NCBI RefSeq assembly: GCF_019279795.1
Contig: NC_056750.1
Location: forward strand, 827,027,501 to 827,091,500
Source: Protopterus annectens
Taxonomy: Eukaryota > Chordata > Ceratodontiformes > Protopteridae
Length of the DNA: 64,000 nt
Direction: 5' to 3'
The notes beneath the pieces were generated by a model. The model was given only the letters and a program-made list of their open reading frames with translations, was not told the origin of the DNA and did no database searches. Positions 33,630 to 44,721 of the stretch are shown here, piece after piece (the stretch's first letter is position 1; every line of letters starts with the position of its first letter). Position numbers and translations under genes: made by a program.

Positions 33630-34075
33630 ATGTCTGGCATTGGAGAGGGAGTGCGCTTTCTGGTGCAGCACTGGGGAATTCTGGAGACCAGGGTCATGGC
33701 TAGACTCCTCGTAAAAAACCAATGACAACAGACTGCTGCAGAGCCAGTACTAGGGCTCTCGGTACAAAATAGAGGCCTGGGACCATCTGGCACATGACCT
33801 CACTAGTGCCACTGGAATCCCTGAACTGATGTGCAGGTATGGCTCCTAAAGTATAGGAAGGGAGCACTCTTGGCCCAGAGGATCCAAGAAGCTCAGGCAC
33901 TGAATGCTCCAGTAGTTTGTAAGTATCTCAAGCATAACTATACCAAATTCTAGCCTGAGTATGTGATAGACAGGTATGCATAATGTTTGTTTTTTCCTCC
34001 TACAGCTACAGCGGAGAAGGCTAGCAATGCCGAGGCCCATGCCAACAGAATGACATGACTGCGCTGACAGGCTGG
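33630..34075 (+). pseudogene. Harbinger-type Myb/SANT-like gene, exons 1 and 2, decayed
   Basis: ATG at 33630 opens MSGIGEGVRFLVQHWGIL and continues to VMARLLVKNQ before a stop. In other frames come AWDHLAHDLTSATGIP (33770-33820) and LLKYRKGALLAQRIQEAQAL (33840-33900). The layout, tryptophan helix, RT/TGIP turn and LKYRK helix, is that of the Myb/SANT domain encoded by the second gene of PIF/Harbinger transposons, which partners the transposase in DNA binding. GTAAGTATC at 33917 and a pyrimidine tract ending CCTACAG at 34006 mark an intron. The next exon (TAEKASNAEAHANRM) ends at GGTGAGTAC. It has at least three frame breaks. Further coding sequence is at 40955, beyond the CR1 insertion. Confidence 0.5.
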
Positions 34076-34659
34076 TGAGTACAGATCTACCGTGCAGTAC
34101 ATAGTGAAATAAATAAGAAGGAGTAAATTATTTACTGCCAGTAGGTGTAGTGTGTTCTGTGTCTAACGAATAAATAAAAGTTTGCCAAACTAATATTGAT
34201 CGACAGGATATGCAGTAGTAAAGCGCTGTGTCATATAAGTACAATAAAGACCTAAACCACTAACTGTTGTGCTTACTATAGTATGTTGTTGTACAAATAG
34301 AATGTGTACAGGTTCTTCACAGCAAATATGGCTTTGACAGCATGAATTACTGAGGTTGTTCTGAGAACCAGCTATTATGCAAAACAGTAGATTGTGGAGC
34401 TGTAAAATAAGATATAAGTGAAATATGAAATATGAAATATGTTATGCACTAAGATCTGAACCATGAATAGTAATGTCTAATGTATTACAGTGTGTCCCCT
34501 GCAGCATTGCCTTGTGTTAACCTTTGCTTTCCAGATTGTATTATTTCAAAGGATTAATACACAGTACACTAACTATCTGTCATGCATGAATCTCAGGATT
34601 ACAAGGTCAGACTGTCTAACCCACAGAGTAATAGGCAGAAATCAGTCAAACAAAAGTTA

Positions 34660-34745
34660 ACAGTTTCCCAGTAGCTCAGTGTGATGAAAAATAGCCTTGT
34701 TGTTCATTATAGCACACCTAGATATGGTTCAAATCCAGGGAGTGG
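34660..34745 (+). mobile_element. tRNA-like SINE head
   Basis: CCCAGTAGCTCAGTGTGATG (A-box region) and GATATGGTTCAAATCCAGGG (B box) lie about 50 bp apart. No tail was recognised. Confidence 0.5.
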
Positions 34746-35093
34746 TACTAAGATGTGTACATATATACACTCAAGAAATCTTGAATATTTGTAGAAAAAG
34801 TCAGATAATGGTAACAGATTTTTTTTCCACAGGTCTTACAGGTAAGGAAATGTGTGTAGTAGCTGAAGGAAGGGTATACCAATACACCATGTACAAATGT
34901 CCCACTTTCCAACCCTATGCCTGCAAATGACAGCAGGACAGGTACATATACCATGCACTCTTCCCGATACATGTCTCTCAAGTGCCACACTGTCATGTCT
35001 AGTGGCCGCTGCTGCCAATAGCCATAGACACAGACAGGAATCTAGGTGGAATATGCCAGTAGCACACCCACACAGCATCAGTGCAGTGTAGGG

Positions 35094-35729
35094 TCTTTTC
35101 AGGCTTGTTGGCTGTTGGTGAAGCACCCACCAAGAGGAGAAAACGCTGAGAGAAGAAAGGAGCCACTTTTGAGATTTTAAGTATTTTTCCTCTGTTTATT
35201 TGCTAAGTTTTTCTGCATAGCTGCCTATTTTGAGCATTTTCTGGCTTGCTAAACTTGATTTCTGCATTAGTAACTGTATTTAGAGCACAACCTAGAGCTG
35301 TTTACTGAATTTCCTGTTTGCACTTATTTTTAAAATCGTTTTTTTCTCAAAACTTGCATTTTATCGGTCCTTGGCCTAGCACTCTTGTGTGGGGTCATTT
35401 ACTGCACTGTTATAACTTGTTGATACTTGTGAACCTCTGCTATCTCTGAAAAAACAAAAAAAAAATCTTGCTTTTTTCCCACTTTTCTGAGATTTAAAAA
35501 AGTTCAGTTACAGGCTTGCTGTTCTTGAACTGTTTCTGTGAGGCCATTTTTGCTTGGGCTAAAGGGAAGTCTCTCTGTTGATCAGTGGCAGTGAAAAACA
35601 TTGAGCAGCCTGCCTGCCCCTGTGGGAGTGGTTACTGCCTTGAAACTGTAGTTTTATTGGTCATTTTGGGTAATTTCCTAACTCCTTGATCTCCCTCTTT
35701 TAAAACCCAATTGCCTAGTGGTTTTGGCG
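35094..35729 (+). promoter_or_regulatory. CR1 5' UTR monomer 1
   Basis: A 636-bp unit beginning TCTTTTCAGGCTTG and ending TAGTGGTTTTGGCG. It recurs immediately downstream with few differences. Tandem 5' units act as promoters in some LINEs (mouse L1); here that is inference. Confidence 0.8.
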
Positions 35730-36322
35730 TCTTTTCAGGCTTGTTGGCTGTTGGTGAAGCACCCACCAAGAGGAGAAAACGCTGAGAAGAAAGGAGCCAC
35801 TTTTGAGATTTTAAGTATTTTTCCTCTGTTTATTTGCTAAGTTTTTCTGCATAGCCGCCTATTTTGAGCATTTTCTGGCTTGTTAAACTTGATTTCTGCA
35901 TTAGTAACTGTATTTAGAGCACAACCTAGAGCTGTTTACTGAATTTCCTGTTTGCACTTATTTTTAAAATCGTTTTTTTCTCAAAACTTGCATTTTATCT
36001 GTCCTTGGCCTAGCACTCTTGTGTGGGGTCATTTACTGCACTGTTATAACTTGTTGATACTTGTGAACCTCTGCTATTTTTCTCACTTTTCTGAGATTTA
36101 AAAAAGTTCAGTTACAGGCTTGCTGTTCTTGAACTGTTTGTAAGTTTCTGTGAGGCCATTTTTTGCTTGGGCTAAAGGGAAGTCTCTCTGTTGATCAATG
36201 GCAGTGAAAAACATTGAGCAGCCTGCCTGCCCCTGTGGGAGTGGTTACTGACTTGAAACTGTAGTTTTATTGGCCATTTTGGGTCAATTCCAAAACTCCT
36301 TCATCTTCCTCTCTTAAAACCC
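35730..36322 (+). promoter_or_regulatory. CR1 5' UTR monomer 2
   Basis: Same start as monomer 1 and about 593 bp long. The difference comes mainly from loss of the A-rich stretch near 35450 and the last segment before the leader; a short gtaagttt insertion lies near 36140. It runs into a GC-richer leader (GCGCGTTTTTGTGCATAGCG) specific to the 3' side. Confidence 0.8.
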
Positions 36323-36606
36323 TCTTTTGCGCGTTTTTGTGCATAGCGCAACAGCGGGTAGCGCCGTCTAATTGGGGTAAACTATTCCTGGCTCCACAAA
36401 GTCTGCTCTTCACTTTTTCCCTTAGAACTGCTCTATCTCTCAATTTAAACACCATATTCTCATTCTAAGGCCCTTCACTGGTCCAATTAAGTAATCCTAC
36501 AAGTTAGCACTATTAAACCATAAGCACTACTTACTCTTATACTCTCTACAATTACCCTGTCCTCTATTGGTCCGTCTTAAATTCAGTTTCCCTATATTAC
36601 ACTAGC

Positions 36607-37581
36607 ATGTCCAAAGGTCAGTCAATGGTTTCCTCTCCAGTCCAGCTGGTGAATCTGGGAATTTTGAGGCAATGTTACAACTGTCTCATGTACACGGACA
36701 ACCCTCTACTCCTCCAAACAGGTTCAAATATATGTGAGAGATGCAACTATTTAGCCAAACTGGAGGCTGAGCTCTCTCATCTCAAAACTGGTGAAACCAG
36801 TCAGGAGGAGAAGGTAACCTCAAACAACACAATTCCAGTATGACATAGTCCCACCACATCAGCGAACCAAACACATAAATACACAAAATCATACTCGGAG
36901 GCTGTAAATAAAAATCTACCTAAGCAACAGAGACCTCCAAAGCAGACATCCAAGCAAACGCTACCTCAAAACAAAACACACACAACACATAACCCACAAA
37001 GTCAGTGTGCCAAGCAGCCACAGCCCTTAAGGCTGAATAACACACCTGATACTCTTGTTATAGGTGACTCTATTGTCAGACACACTGACGTCCCGCTCAC
37101 CAGGCTGAATAAAGAGGAGGTCACGGTGAGCTGCCTGTCGGGTGCTAGGATCCGTCACATAACGCAAGCACTCAGGTCACTCCAAAGCAAATACAAATAT
37201 GACTCAGTCATTGTACATGCTGGTGTGAATGACCTGAGACGTACCTCCCTGGACTACATGAAGAGAGACATAGAGGAGCTCTCTGAACATGTAGCCCAGG
37301 CTGGTATGACCCTGACCTTGAGCAGCATCTTACCCTCACCTAGAATGATGCCACAGTACAAAGACAAAATGATCGATTTTAACAATTGGCTAAAATTTTG
37401 GTGTCATTCAAAGGGGATCCAGTGTCTGTCAGCCTGGGATGACATGCTCAACAAGCCATGTTGCTTCGCTAGGGACGGCTTCCACCTGTCACCACTGGGC
37501 TTTCGGATATTGGCAAAGGTTCTTGCCACCCCCATAGCGCCTTTTTTAGGCAAGGCTCAAAAGTCAAACCCACCCCCATAG
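36607..37581 (+). pseudogene. CR1 ORF1, SGNH-esterase protein with one stop
   Basis: The frame from ATG 36607 to the TAG at 37579 is 324 codons, open except for a TGA at 36841-36843. N-terminal residues 15-50 contain C-x2-C, then C-x2-C (CYNC...CERC), a probable zinc knuckle, followed by a short coiled-coil-like stretch (LAKLEAELSHLKTGE). A basic, Q/P-rich linker follows. The C-terminal half carries the SGNH blocks: VIGDSIVRH (Ser), HAGVNDLR (Asn) and DGFHLSPLGFRIL (Asp-His). CR1/L2-group ORF1 proteins are known to combine RNA binding with this esterase. All catalytic residues are visible. The parallel minus copies at 46.2-46.7 kb and 17.0-17.4 kb support the frame. Confidence 0.85.
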
Positions 37582-37589
37582 ACAGCACA

Positions 37590-40369
37590 AGGAACAAGAA
37601 ACTAAGGGTAATGCTGCTAAATGCCAGAAGTCTTAACCTCAAGATGCACGCACTCGAAGCTCTCCTCAGTATGGAGAACATCGATATCTGTGCAGTGACA
37701 GAAACCTGGTTCAAAGCTCCAGAGAGCACCCCAGCACTACCAGGCTATACCTCATATCATGCTTTTTGGCCCCAAAACCCGGACCGAACCACAAAAGGAG
37801 GGGGAGTTTCCATATTTATCAAGGATATCCACACCTCCAGGTTAGTGGCATTGCACGAAGTATCGGAGACCATCCATGTGCAACTAACAGTGGGCAAGAC
37901 TGCTTTTCAGTTTATAGCATCCTACAGACCACTCTCTCAAAGTCAGGAATCCCACTTGGCTTTCCTGAAAACATTGGAGAACATGAAGATCTCTCCGAAC
38001 ACCATTATATTGGGCGACTTCAACTACCCAAACATTGACTGGGAGCACTACTCAAGCCCCAGCACCTTAGCCCAAAGGTTCCTGGAAATTATAAACTCAA
38101 ATAAGAGGGGACAACATACTAGACCTGATCATTACCAACATGGGGACTCTATGCTCCACACCAGAAGTATATCCCTCATTGGTAAGATCAGACCATAAAT
38201 TAATTTCACTGGATGTCCACATCCCGGCCCCACCCCCAGCCCAGAAAACCACAGTGAAAAACTTCTCAAAAGCGAACTTCTCACTTCTCAAAACCGAAGT
38301 GGAATCCTTCAAGGCCCCAGGGCCAGTGGAAACTACGGGCCAAACTGCAGAATCCTATATAAACGCATTCTACGGACATCTCCAGGAATGCATGGATCAT
38401 GCTATCCCAAACAAAACCAAGACCCAATCATCCAAAGGCAGGCGTCCAGTCTGGTGGACCCCTGCCATAAATAAACTGTACAACAGAAGGAGGAAGCTAC
38501 TACATGATAGAGCAAAATCCCTAATAGGGAAGGCATCTCTGATCAGTACTAGCAAAAAATTACGATCCCTCATAAAATCCTCCAAGGCCAGCTTCGAGCG
38601 AAAAATTGCACAGGACACCAAAGACAATCATAAGGCTTTTTTCAGTTATGTTAGAAACCTGGGATGCAACTCCCAGACTTGTTCTCAGTTGATTCTAAAC
38701 GACAAAAAATGCACTGAACCCACAGACATCGCCAATATCCTGGCAGACAGGTTCAGTGCAGACTTCTCCCTCCCCAAAAGAGCAAGTATCTATCCCGGCA
38801 GAGGGCTGCCTCCCAAACATCTCAGATGCTCAGGTGAAGGCTGCCCTCTCCAAAGCAAAAAACACTGCTTCCATGGGACCAGATGGCGTCCCAGGTTGCG
38901 TCCTACATGAACTCCAAGAGGAACTAATCCCTCAAATAAAACAGCTATACAATCTCAGCCTCACTACAGGATATGTGCCCACAGAATGGCGTACAGCAAC
39001 AGTGGTCCCACTCCACAAAGGTGGAGCCTCTATGGATCCTGGAAACTATCGCCCCATAAGCCTGACTAGCTTAGTCTGCAAGGCTATGGAGAGGATCATC
39101 ATGGAGCTCATAAACAAAGACATTGGGGACCTACAGACACTAGATCCTACCCATTTCGGCTTTGTCAAGGGCAGATCCTGCCTTTTGAACCTGGTTGACT
39201 TCTTCGAAACAGTCACCAAAGCCATAGATGAAGGGAAGGTAGTCCACACAGCCTATCTGGACCTTGCAAAGGCATTTGACACAATACCCCACTCGGGCAT
39301 CATAGATAAGCTATCCAGCTTAAATATAAACCCCTATGTCACAAGATGGGTTGCAAACTGGCTCAAAGACAGAACCCACAGAGTGAGAGTTGCTGGAGCC
39401 ATGTCAGACTCGAAACCGGTCAAAAGTGGCGTCCCACAGGGTTCTGTCCTGGGACCACTCTTGTTCGGTATATACTTTTCCGAGGTACAGGCAAACGTGG
39501 GAGGACTATGGCTTACCAAGTTCGCAGACGACTGCAAACTGGGCGCCATAATCAACTCTCCAGCTGACACAAACATCCTTCAAAAAGGTCTCAGAGAGAC
39601 AGATAACTGGTGCCAGCGCCATGGTTTAAAGTTAAATGCCAAAAAGTGTAAAGTCATACCCTTTGGCAAAAACAATGTGCCCACAAATTACCACATAGGC
39701 GGAAACCCATTAAGTACAGAGAAAGTTATTAGGGACCTGGGGACCCAAGTTGATAGCAATCTCTCCTTTGAAAACCACATTGCCAAAGTGGTTAGAAAGA
39801 CCTTCTACATAGCCCACCTCATCACAAAGGGTTTCACATCTAGATCAAGAGAGGTAATCGTGCTTTATTCATCCCTCATCAGGCCCATCATAGAATACAA
39901 TGCCCCTTTTGGGATGTACCTTACCCGACACCTGCAGAAATTAGAAAGACCCCAAAAGTATCTCACCAAGAGGATCAAGGGTCTCAAACAGATGCCATAT
40001 GCTGCTTGGTTAAAAAATCTCCAGCTCTACTCAGTTGCATACCGCCTACTTCGAGGCGATCTATGCCTGACATACAAAGCTATGTCAAATCCAGAATTAA
40101 TGGACATGCTCCACCTCAGTAAATCTAAATCCCTTAGAGCCACATGCTCGAGGGACTTGAACCTCAGCACAGAAATAAATAGAACTTGCTGGAGGGACAG
40201 GTTCATAACCCAGAGGCTCCCTTCGCTCTGGAATAGAATTCCAGTTCATGTGAGGCAGAGCACCTCACTGAATCTCTTCAAGAAGAATCTCGATAAGTGG
40301 ATGGGGGATCGTAGGTTTGTCCCAGGGATTACTCCCGTGTCACTATTAGACAGAGGCGCAGTAAACTAA
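37590..40369 (+). pseudogene. CR1 ORF2, endonuclease-reverse transcriptase, two frame changes
   Basis: The APE endonuclease comes first: LLNARSLNLKMHALEALLSM, AVTETWF, LGDFNYPNIDW, then SDHKLISLDVHI. A loss of about 28 bp near 38100 (compare the minus copy at 45.5 kb) shifts the frame. A linker with VWWTPAINKLYNRRRKLL follows, and a second frame change lies near 38780-38800. The RT then runs 537 codons open: PLHKGGASMDPGNYRPISLT, AYLDLAKAFDTIPHSGII, SGVPQGSVLGPLLFGIYFSE, KFADDCKLG and LNAKKCKVIPFG. The catalytic aspartates are intact. The thumb and C-terminus end NLDKWMGDRRFVPGITPVSL at TAA 40367. The ORF2 start is uncertain; ATG 37611 is the first clear methionine, 29 bases past the ORF1 stop. 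Confidence 0.9.
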
Positions 40370-40954
40370 ACCTTAAAAAGGGCACAGTATACTCAAATCA
40401 AGGGGTGGTGTAAGCCATACAGAATCGGGCTAGGCTTATAATTGCCCCAGGGCAGATAGCCTAGTATGAACCTATGAACCCCTTCTTTGTCATATATGTA
40501 ACTCTGACATGTACTAGTCCCCTCTAGTCATGTATCCAGAGTTGTCACGGTTTGCCCCATACTATTCAAGGTTGATACTTTAACAGGTATGTATGTGCTA
40601 CAGAAGTTATGGGACATAGTTAAATGTAAAGTGAGGGCAGACCTGTAGAGTGCTGAGCAGTACTGTTATGAAAAATAGAAGCCTATACAATTGTTAATGG
40701 ACTTTTTCTCTCCCCCCACCCCTCATCTGCATCACTAATTATTATTCATATACTACGGCTATGTTTTTCTCAAATCTTAATGTTGGGACTGATGTTCTAT
40801 TGTTCATATATTTAATTGGTTGTATATTAACATACCTTGTTCAAATACAATTGTTGGTGGCCTGTTGCCATCAATGCAACTGGCATGCTATTACAATCCT
40901 TACTGTTGTTCCATTTATGCATGTGTTCTGTTTCCTATTAAACTGTTTCAGATC

Positions 40955-41131
40955 TGTTGGTTTGGGTTAATTGGAACACCCACACATGCTACATTTCACC
41001 CTGTAGTAAATCAATCTACACTCAACTCACTGTACAAATGTATGTTGCCAACACCCCTCCCTGTGGGGTATGGGGCTGTAAATTCCAATTTTTCCACATC
41101 AGTCACAGCTGTTGCTGCAGAAGAAATGTAG
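40955..41131 (+). pseudogene. Harbinger-type Myb-like gene, later exon fragment
   Basis: After a plausible acceptor (CTATTAAACTGTTTCAG) comes a frame with LIGTPTHATFHPVVNQSTLN, ending AAEEM-stop at 41129. It aligns loosely with LVGIPHSPTMSLHTVNMSTH at 47610 in the other Myb-like sequence. It continues the gene broken by the CR1 insertion. The similarity is modest. Confidence 0.35.
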
Positions 41132-41249
41132 AGCTATGGTCCTGTCCTACACCTGTTCTACACATCCCTAGATGGTTTACCTAATGTTATACCCCCTGCT
41201 TGCCCCCATTTCATCACTTTCCTATCACCCTTTTTTGTTTTCTTTATTT

Positions 41250-41350
41250 AAAATTAGGGCGGGTGTAAGCAAGAATAAACGCATCTAAGTGAAGCTAAGA
41301 GGACTTAACCATCTGTTAGCATCACTTAGCTTCATGCAAAACCGTGCAAA
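41250..41350. other. Possible Harbinger terminus with subterminal words
   Basis: TTAGGGCGGGTGTAAGCAAG is followed by AAGTGAAGCTAAGAGG, TTAGCATCACTTAGCTTCAT and CCGTGCAAACTGC. At 61250, read inward on minus, is TGCGGTGGTGTAAGCAGG, then GCTTAGCTAAGC words and TGCAAACTG reversed. The pair could be left and right ends of one element type; no duplicated target was verified. Confidence 0.35.
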
Positions 41351-41384
41351 CTGCTTAAAAGTGTTTTAATCATTCTATCTCCAT

Positions 41385-41645
41385 TAGCCCTTGTTCTGCC
41401 AGCAACAAAATAATGAGTGCTGCCAAGTCGCAAAGCCAGGACTCTCTGCATGACAATCACAGCAACTTACCACTACACCATTTAAGCTGTGGGAATTCAT
41501 AATGCTTTTACAAACATATCATGCATTACAGTCATTTAACATAAGGGGTAAAATACATATCCTTGACAAGCCTTAAACCAAGGACACTGTGCACTCCAGT
41601 CATAGCAGCTACCACTACTCCACATGAGCTATGAGAATTAGTAAT
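41385..41645 (-). repeat. Two tandem tRNA-like units
   Basis: On minus, two units of about 125 bp each have ATGATATRTTT, AGCATTA-GAATTC and an A-box-like ATGGTGTAGTGGTAAG or GTGGAGTAGTGGTAG. These are followed 35 bp on by TCCTGGCTTTGCG or TCCTTGGTTTAAGG, degenerate B boxes. A duplicated decayed SINE is the simplest reading. Confidence 0.5.
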
Positions 41646-41679
41646 GCTTCAGTAAATATATCATGCAGGATGGTCATGC

Positions 41680-41805
<126 letters not shown>

Positions 41806-41879
41806 TGTAAGTGTGTGTTGTGATTGTGACGTGTGTTTGCGAGAGACTGTAAGATGTGTGTGAGTTTCGTTTGTGTTTC

Positions 41880-42138
41880 TGTCTGTGCAATCTCAGAGTT
41901 AGAATATATAAGTAGAGGGAGTGGGGGGCTTGCCCCCCTGCTTATCTATAGTGTAGATACATTTATTTGATTGTGGGGGGAAGTTTTGTGTTTGTTTATG
42001 TGTGTACTGTATGTGCAGTGTAGTTTCAGCATTTTGAATTTCGCGATTGGGTGTTCGGAATTGTGAGTTGTGCTTGGGCTATGTAATTTCAAAATACTGA
42101 ATTTCAGGATTTCAGTATTTTGAGATTACATATTGGAC

Positions 42139-42140
<2 letters not shown>
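41880..42140 (+). mobile_element. Hairpin MITE, left part lost
   Basis: The core AATCTCAGAGTTAGAATATA plus AAGTAGAGGGAGTGGGGGG and CTTGCCCCCCTGCTTA lies at 41887-41945. The right arm is one hairpin (GTAATTTCAAAATACTGAA paired with TTTCAGTATTTTGAGATTAC) and the tip reversed is GGGTCCAATATGTAATC. It ends directly at (AT)n. The left arm is not recognisable; a microsatellite lies where it should be. Confidence 0.6.
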
Positions 42141-42193
<53 letters not shown>

Positions 42194-42200
42194 TATATAT
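42141..42200. repeat. (AT)n microsatellite
   Basis: About 50 bp of AT then agatatatat, abutting the MITE tip. Confidence 0.95.
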
Positions 42201-42387
42201 CCTTCTTACTGCAAGACATCTACAAAAAGCCTGACAAAGTGGGGGGATAAAAGCCAAACAATAGTGACATATTTGAAATATGGCTGTTATAAGCTTAGAC
42301 ATTTGCTAGAGTATCACAGTTTCTTTAACATATATTTTCTGATAGGTTTCAGGTCTGAAACACAAATTATTGTCATCATTTAGTGCG

Positions 42388-42904
42388 ACTTGTGCACCGA
42401 GGTTGATAGCAACCTCACAGTTTCCCACCACGTTGGCACCATTGAACAGAAGACTGTCTATATGGCCCACCTCACAAATACAGATATGTCATCCAGGAAC
42501 CAGGAAGCAATAACATCCCTGTACTCCACCCTTATCAGATGCATTACCATGCTCAATGGCTCCTTTGGGATGTGCCTTACCAAGCAAATGCAGCAGTTGC
42601 AGAGACCACAGAGGTTCCTGACCAGGCAAATCCAGAGTCTGCAACAACTATCCTATACAGATAGGCTGAAAGCCCTGTCCCTCCATTCAGTCTCATACAG
42701 ACTGATCATACGTGACCTGTGTCTGGCATACAAGGTCATTTCCAAACCAGTCTTGACGGCATTTCTCCATATCTGTAAGACAAAGCCCACTCACGCAGTC
42801 CACACACAAGGCCCTCATCTGGTCTGTGGTATGAATAGTACTTGTTGGCAGGATAGTTTAGTGTCCCACACAATACACTGTCTGTAAAATAAACTCCCTC
42901 CCCA
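42388..42904 (+). mobile_element. CR1 LINE, thumb region; left half of a split copy
   Basis: The open frame 42390-42887 reads EVDSNLTVSHHVGTIEQKTV, then YMAHLTNTDMSSRNQEAI, QMQQLQRPQRFLTRQIQSLQ and SLHSVSYRLIIRDLCLAYKV. It stops at 42887 shortly before a minus CR1 begins. The rest of this copy resumes at 46753, so the minus CR1 inserted into it. Confidence 0.85.
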
Positions 42905-44721
42905 TGTTCATAGGTAGGTAGTAGGTACTAGGCTATCGGCTCTGGGGCCTATTCAAGCCCAGCCAAAAAGGTACCCTGGCTTTTGCCACCCAAGAAAATT
43001 ATTTTCCTGTGCCACTGTCGAGCTGAGCCAGAGGTGATCCCTGGGGTGAATTTCCTATTTCCCATCCAGTCATCAAGATTTTTCTTGAAGAGTGCTAATG
43101 AGGAGCTTTGTTTGATATAGATAGATAGTTTATTCCAGAGTATGGGAAGTCTCTGGGACAGGAATCTATCCCTCCAGCATGTTCTGTTTATTGTGGTGAC
43201 AAGGTTTAGGTCCCTAGAGCGTGTAGCTCAGAGGGATTGGGATTTCTTTAAGTGGAGCATGTCCAACAGCTCTGGGTTTGACATAGCTTTGTATGTTAGG
43301 CAGAGATCACCTCTGAGTAGGCGATATGCGACGGAGTAAAGCTGGAGTTTTTTTAGATGGTCTGCGTAGGACATCTGTTTGAGGCCAGTAATCCTCTTTG
43401 TGAGGTATTTCTGCGGCCTTTCCAGTTGTTATAGATGTCTTGTGAGGTACATACCAAAAAGGGCGTTGTACTCTATAATGGGTCTAATGAGTGATGAGTA
43501 GAGGGGAACAATGACCTCTTTTTTTCTGGATGAGAAACTTTTGTGATGAGGTGTGCCACGTAGAAGGATTTCCTGACTACTGTGGCGATGTGATTATCAA
43601 AGGAGAGACTACTGTCCACCTGTGTCCTAAGGTCTGTTATCACACTTTCGTTGCTAAGTATACTACCACCTATGTTGTAATTCATGGGTACAGAGTTTTT
43701 ACCAAAGGGGATGACAATGCACTTTTTGGCATTGAGCTTGAGGCCATGGCTTTGACACCAGGCATCTGTCTCAGTGAAGCCCTTTTGTAGGATGTCCACA
43801 TCATTAGGAGTTTCTATTCTGGCTCCTCGTTTGCAGTCATCTGCAAACTCCATTAGCCAGAGACCTTCTGTGTTAGCCTGTACTTCAGAGAAGTAGATAC
43901 CAAACAGGAGAGGACCCTGGACTGAACCCTGTGGTACTCCACTTGTCACTGGCCTGAAGTCAGATTTGGAGTCTGCTACTTTCACAGTGTGGATTCTGTC
44001 AGTGAGCCAGTTGGCAACCCATCTTGTGACATAGGGATTTATACCTAGTTTAGTGAGTTTATCTATATTTCCAGAGTGGGGGATGGTGTCGAAAGCCTTT
44101 GCAAGATCTAGATAGGCTGTGTGAACCACCTTACCCTTGTCTACGGCTTTGGTGACTGTATCAAAGAAGTCTATCAGGTTTAGGAGACATGATCTAGTTT
44201 GGAGATTACCAGTGTCTTTCTTTGTAAGTTCCATGATGATATGTTCCATGGCCTTGCAGACCAGACTCGACAGGCTAAGGGGGCTGTAGTTCCTGGGGTC
44301 TGTGGAGGCTCCCCCCTTGTGGAGTGGGATAACCGTTGCTGTGCGCCATTCAGCAGGTACAAAGCCTGAGGTGAGGCTATGATTGAACATGGTACTTAGG
44401 TGGGGTGCCAGTTCGTTCTGTAGTTCATGTAGAACGCAGCCTGGGATGTTGTCTGGTCCCATGGATGCTGTGTTCTTGGCTTTGGAGAGTGTGTTTTTTA
44501 CCTGTGCAGCCGTGATTACAGGAACTTTGCATTCTTCTGGTATAGAGACGGGCTCTTTAGGGGGTGAGAGGGGGTAAAGTTAGCACTGAACCTATCTGCC
44601 TGGATGTTGGCAATATCAGTTGGTTCTGTATATTTAGTGCCATTGTGCTGTAACTCAGAGCAGATCTGAGTGTTGCCATTGAGATTCTTGACATAGCTAT
44701 AGAATGCTTTGTGGTTGTCTT

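Larger units (their letters stand above)
35094..40480 (+). mobile_element. CR1 LINE, near full-length copy
   Basis: The only copy here with all parts: two 5' UTR monomers (35094-36322), a unique leader (36323-36606), ORF1 (36607-37581), ORF2 (37590-40369), and a 3' UTR ending GGGCTAGGCTTATAATTGCC, AGATAGCCTAGTATGAACC and TATGAACC at 40480. CR1 elements normally end in short tandem octamers and seldom make target duplications; none is obvious. It inserted into Harbinger-like Myb gene sequence. It carries few lesions for its length (one stop in ORF1, two frame changes in ORF2, one codon-sized loss near 39865), so it is fairly young. The short copy at 61893-62064 is its closest relative in the window at the 3' end. 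Confidence 0.93.

Noticed and set aside
37126-37581. Stand-alone host SGNH esterase gene
   Set aside because: Same frame as the upstream zinc-knuckle segment and followed by CR1 ORF2; parallel copies occur at 17.0 and 46.3 kb.
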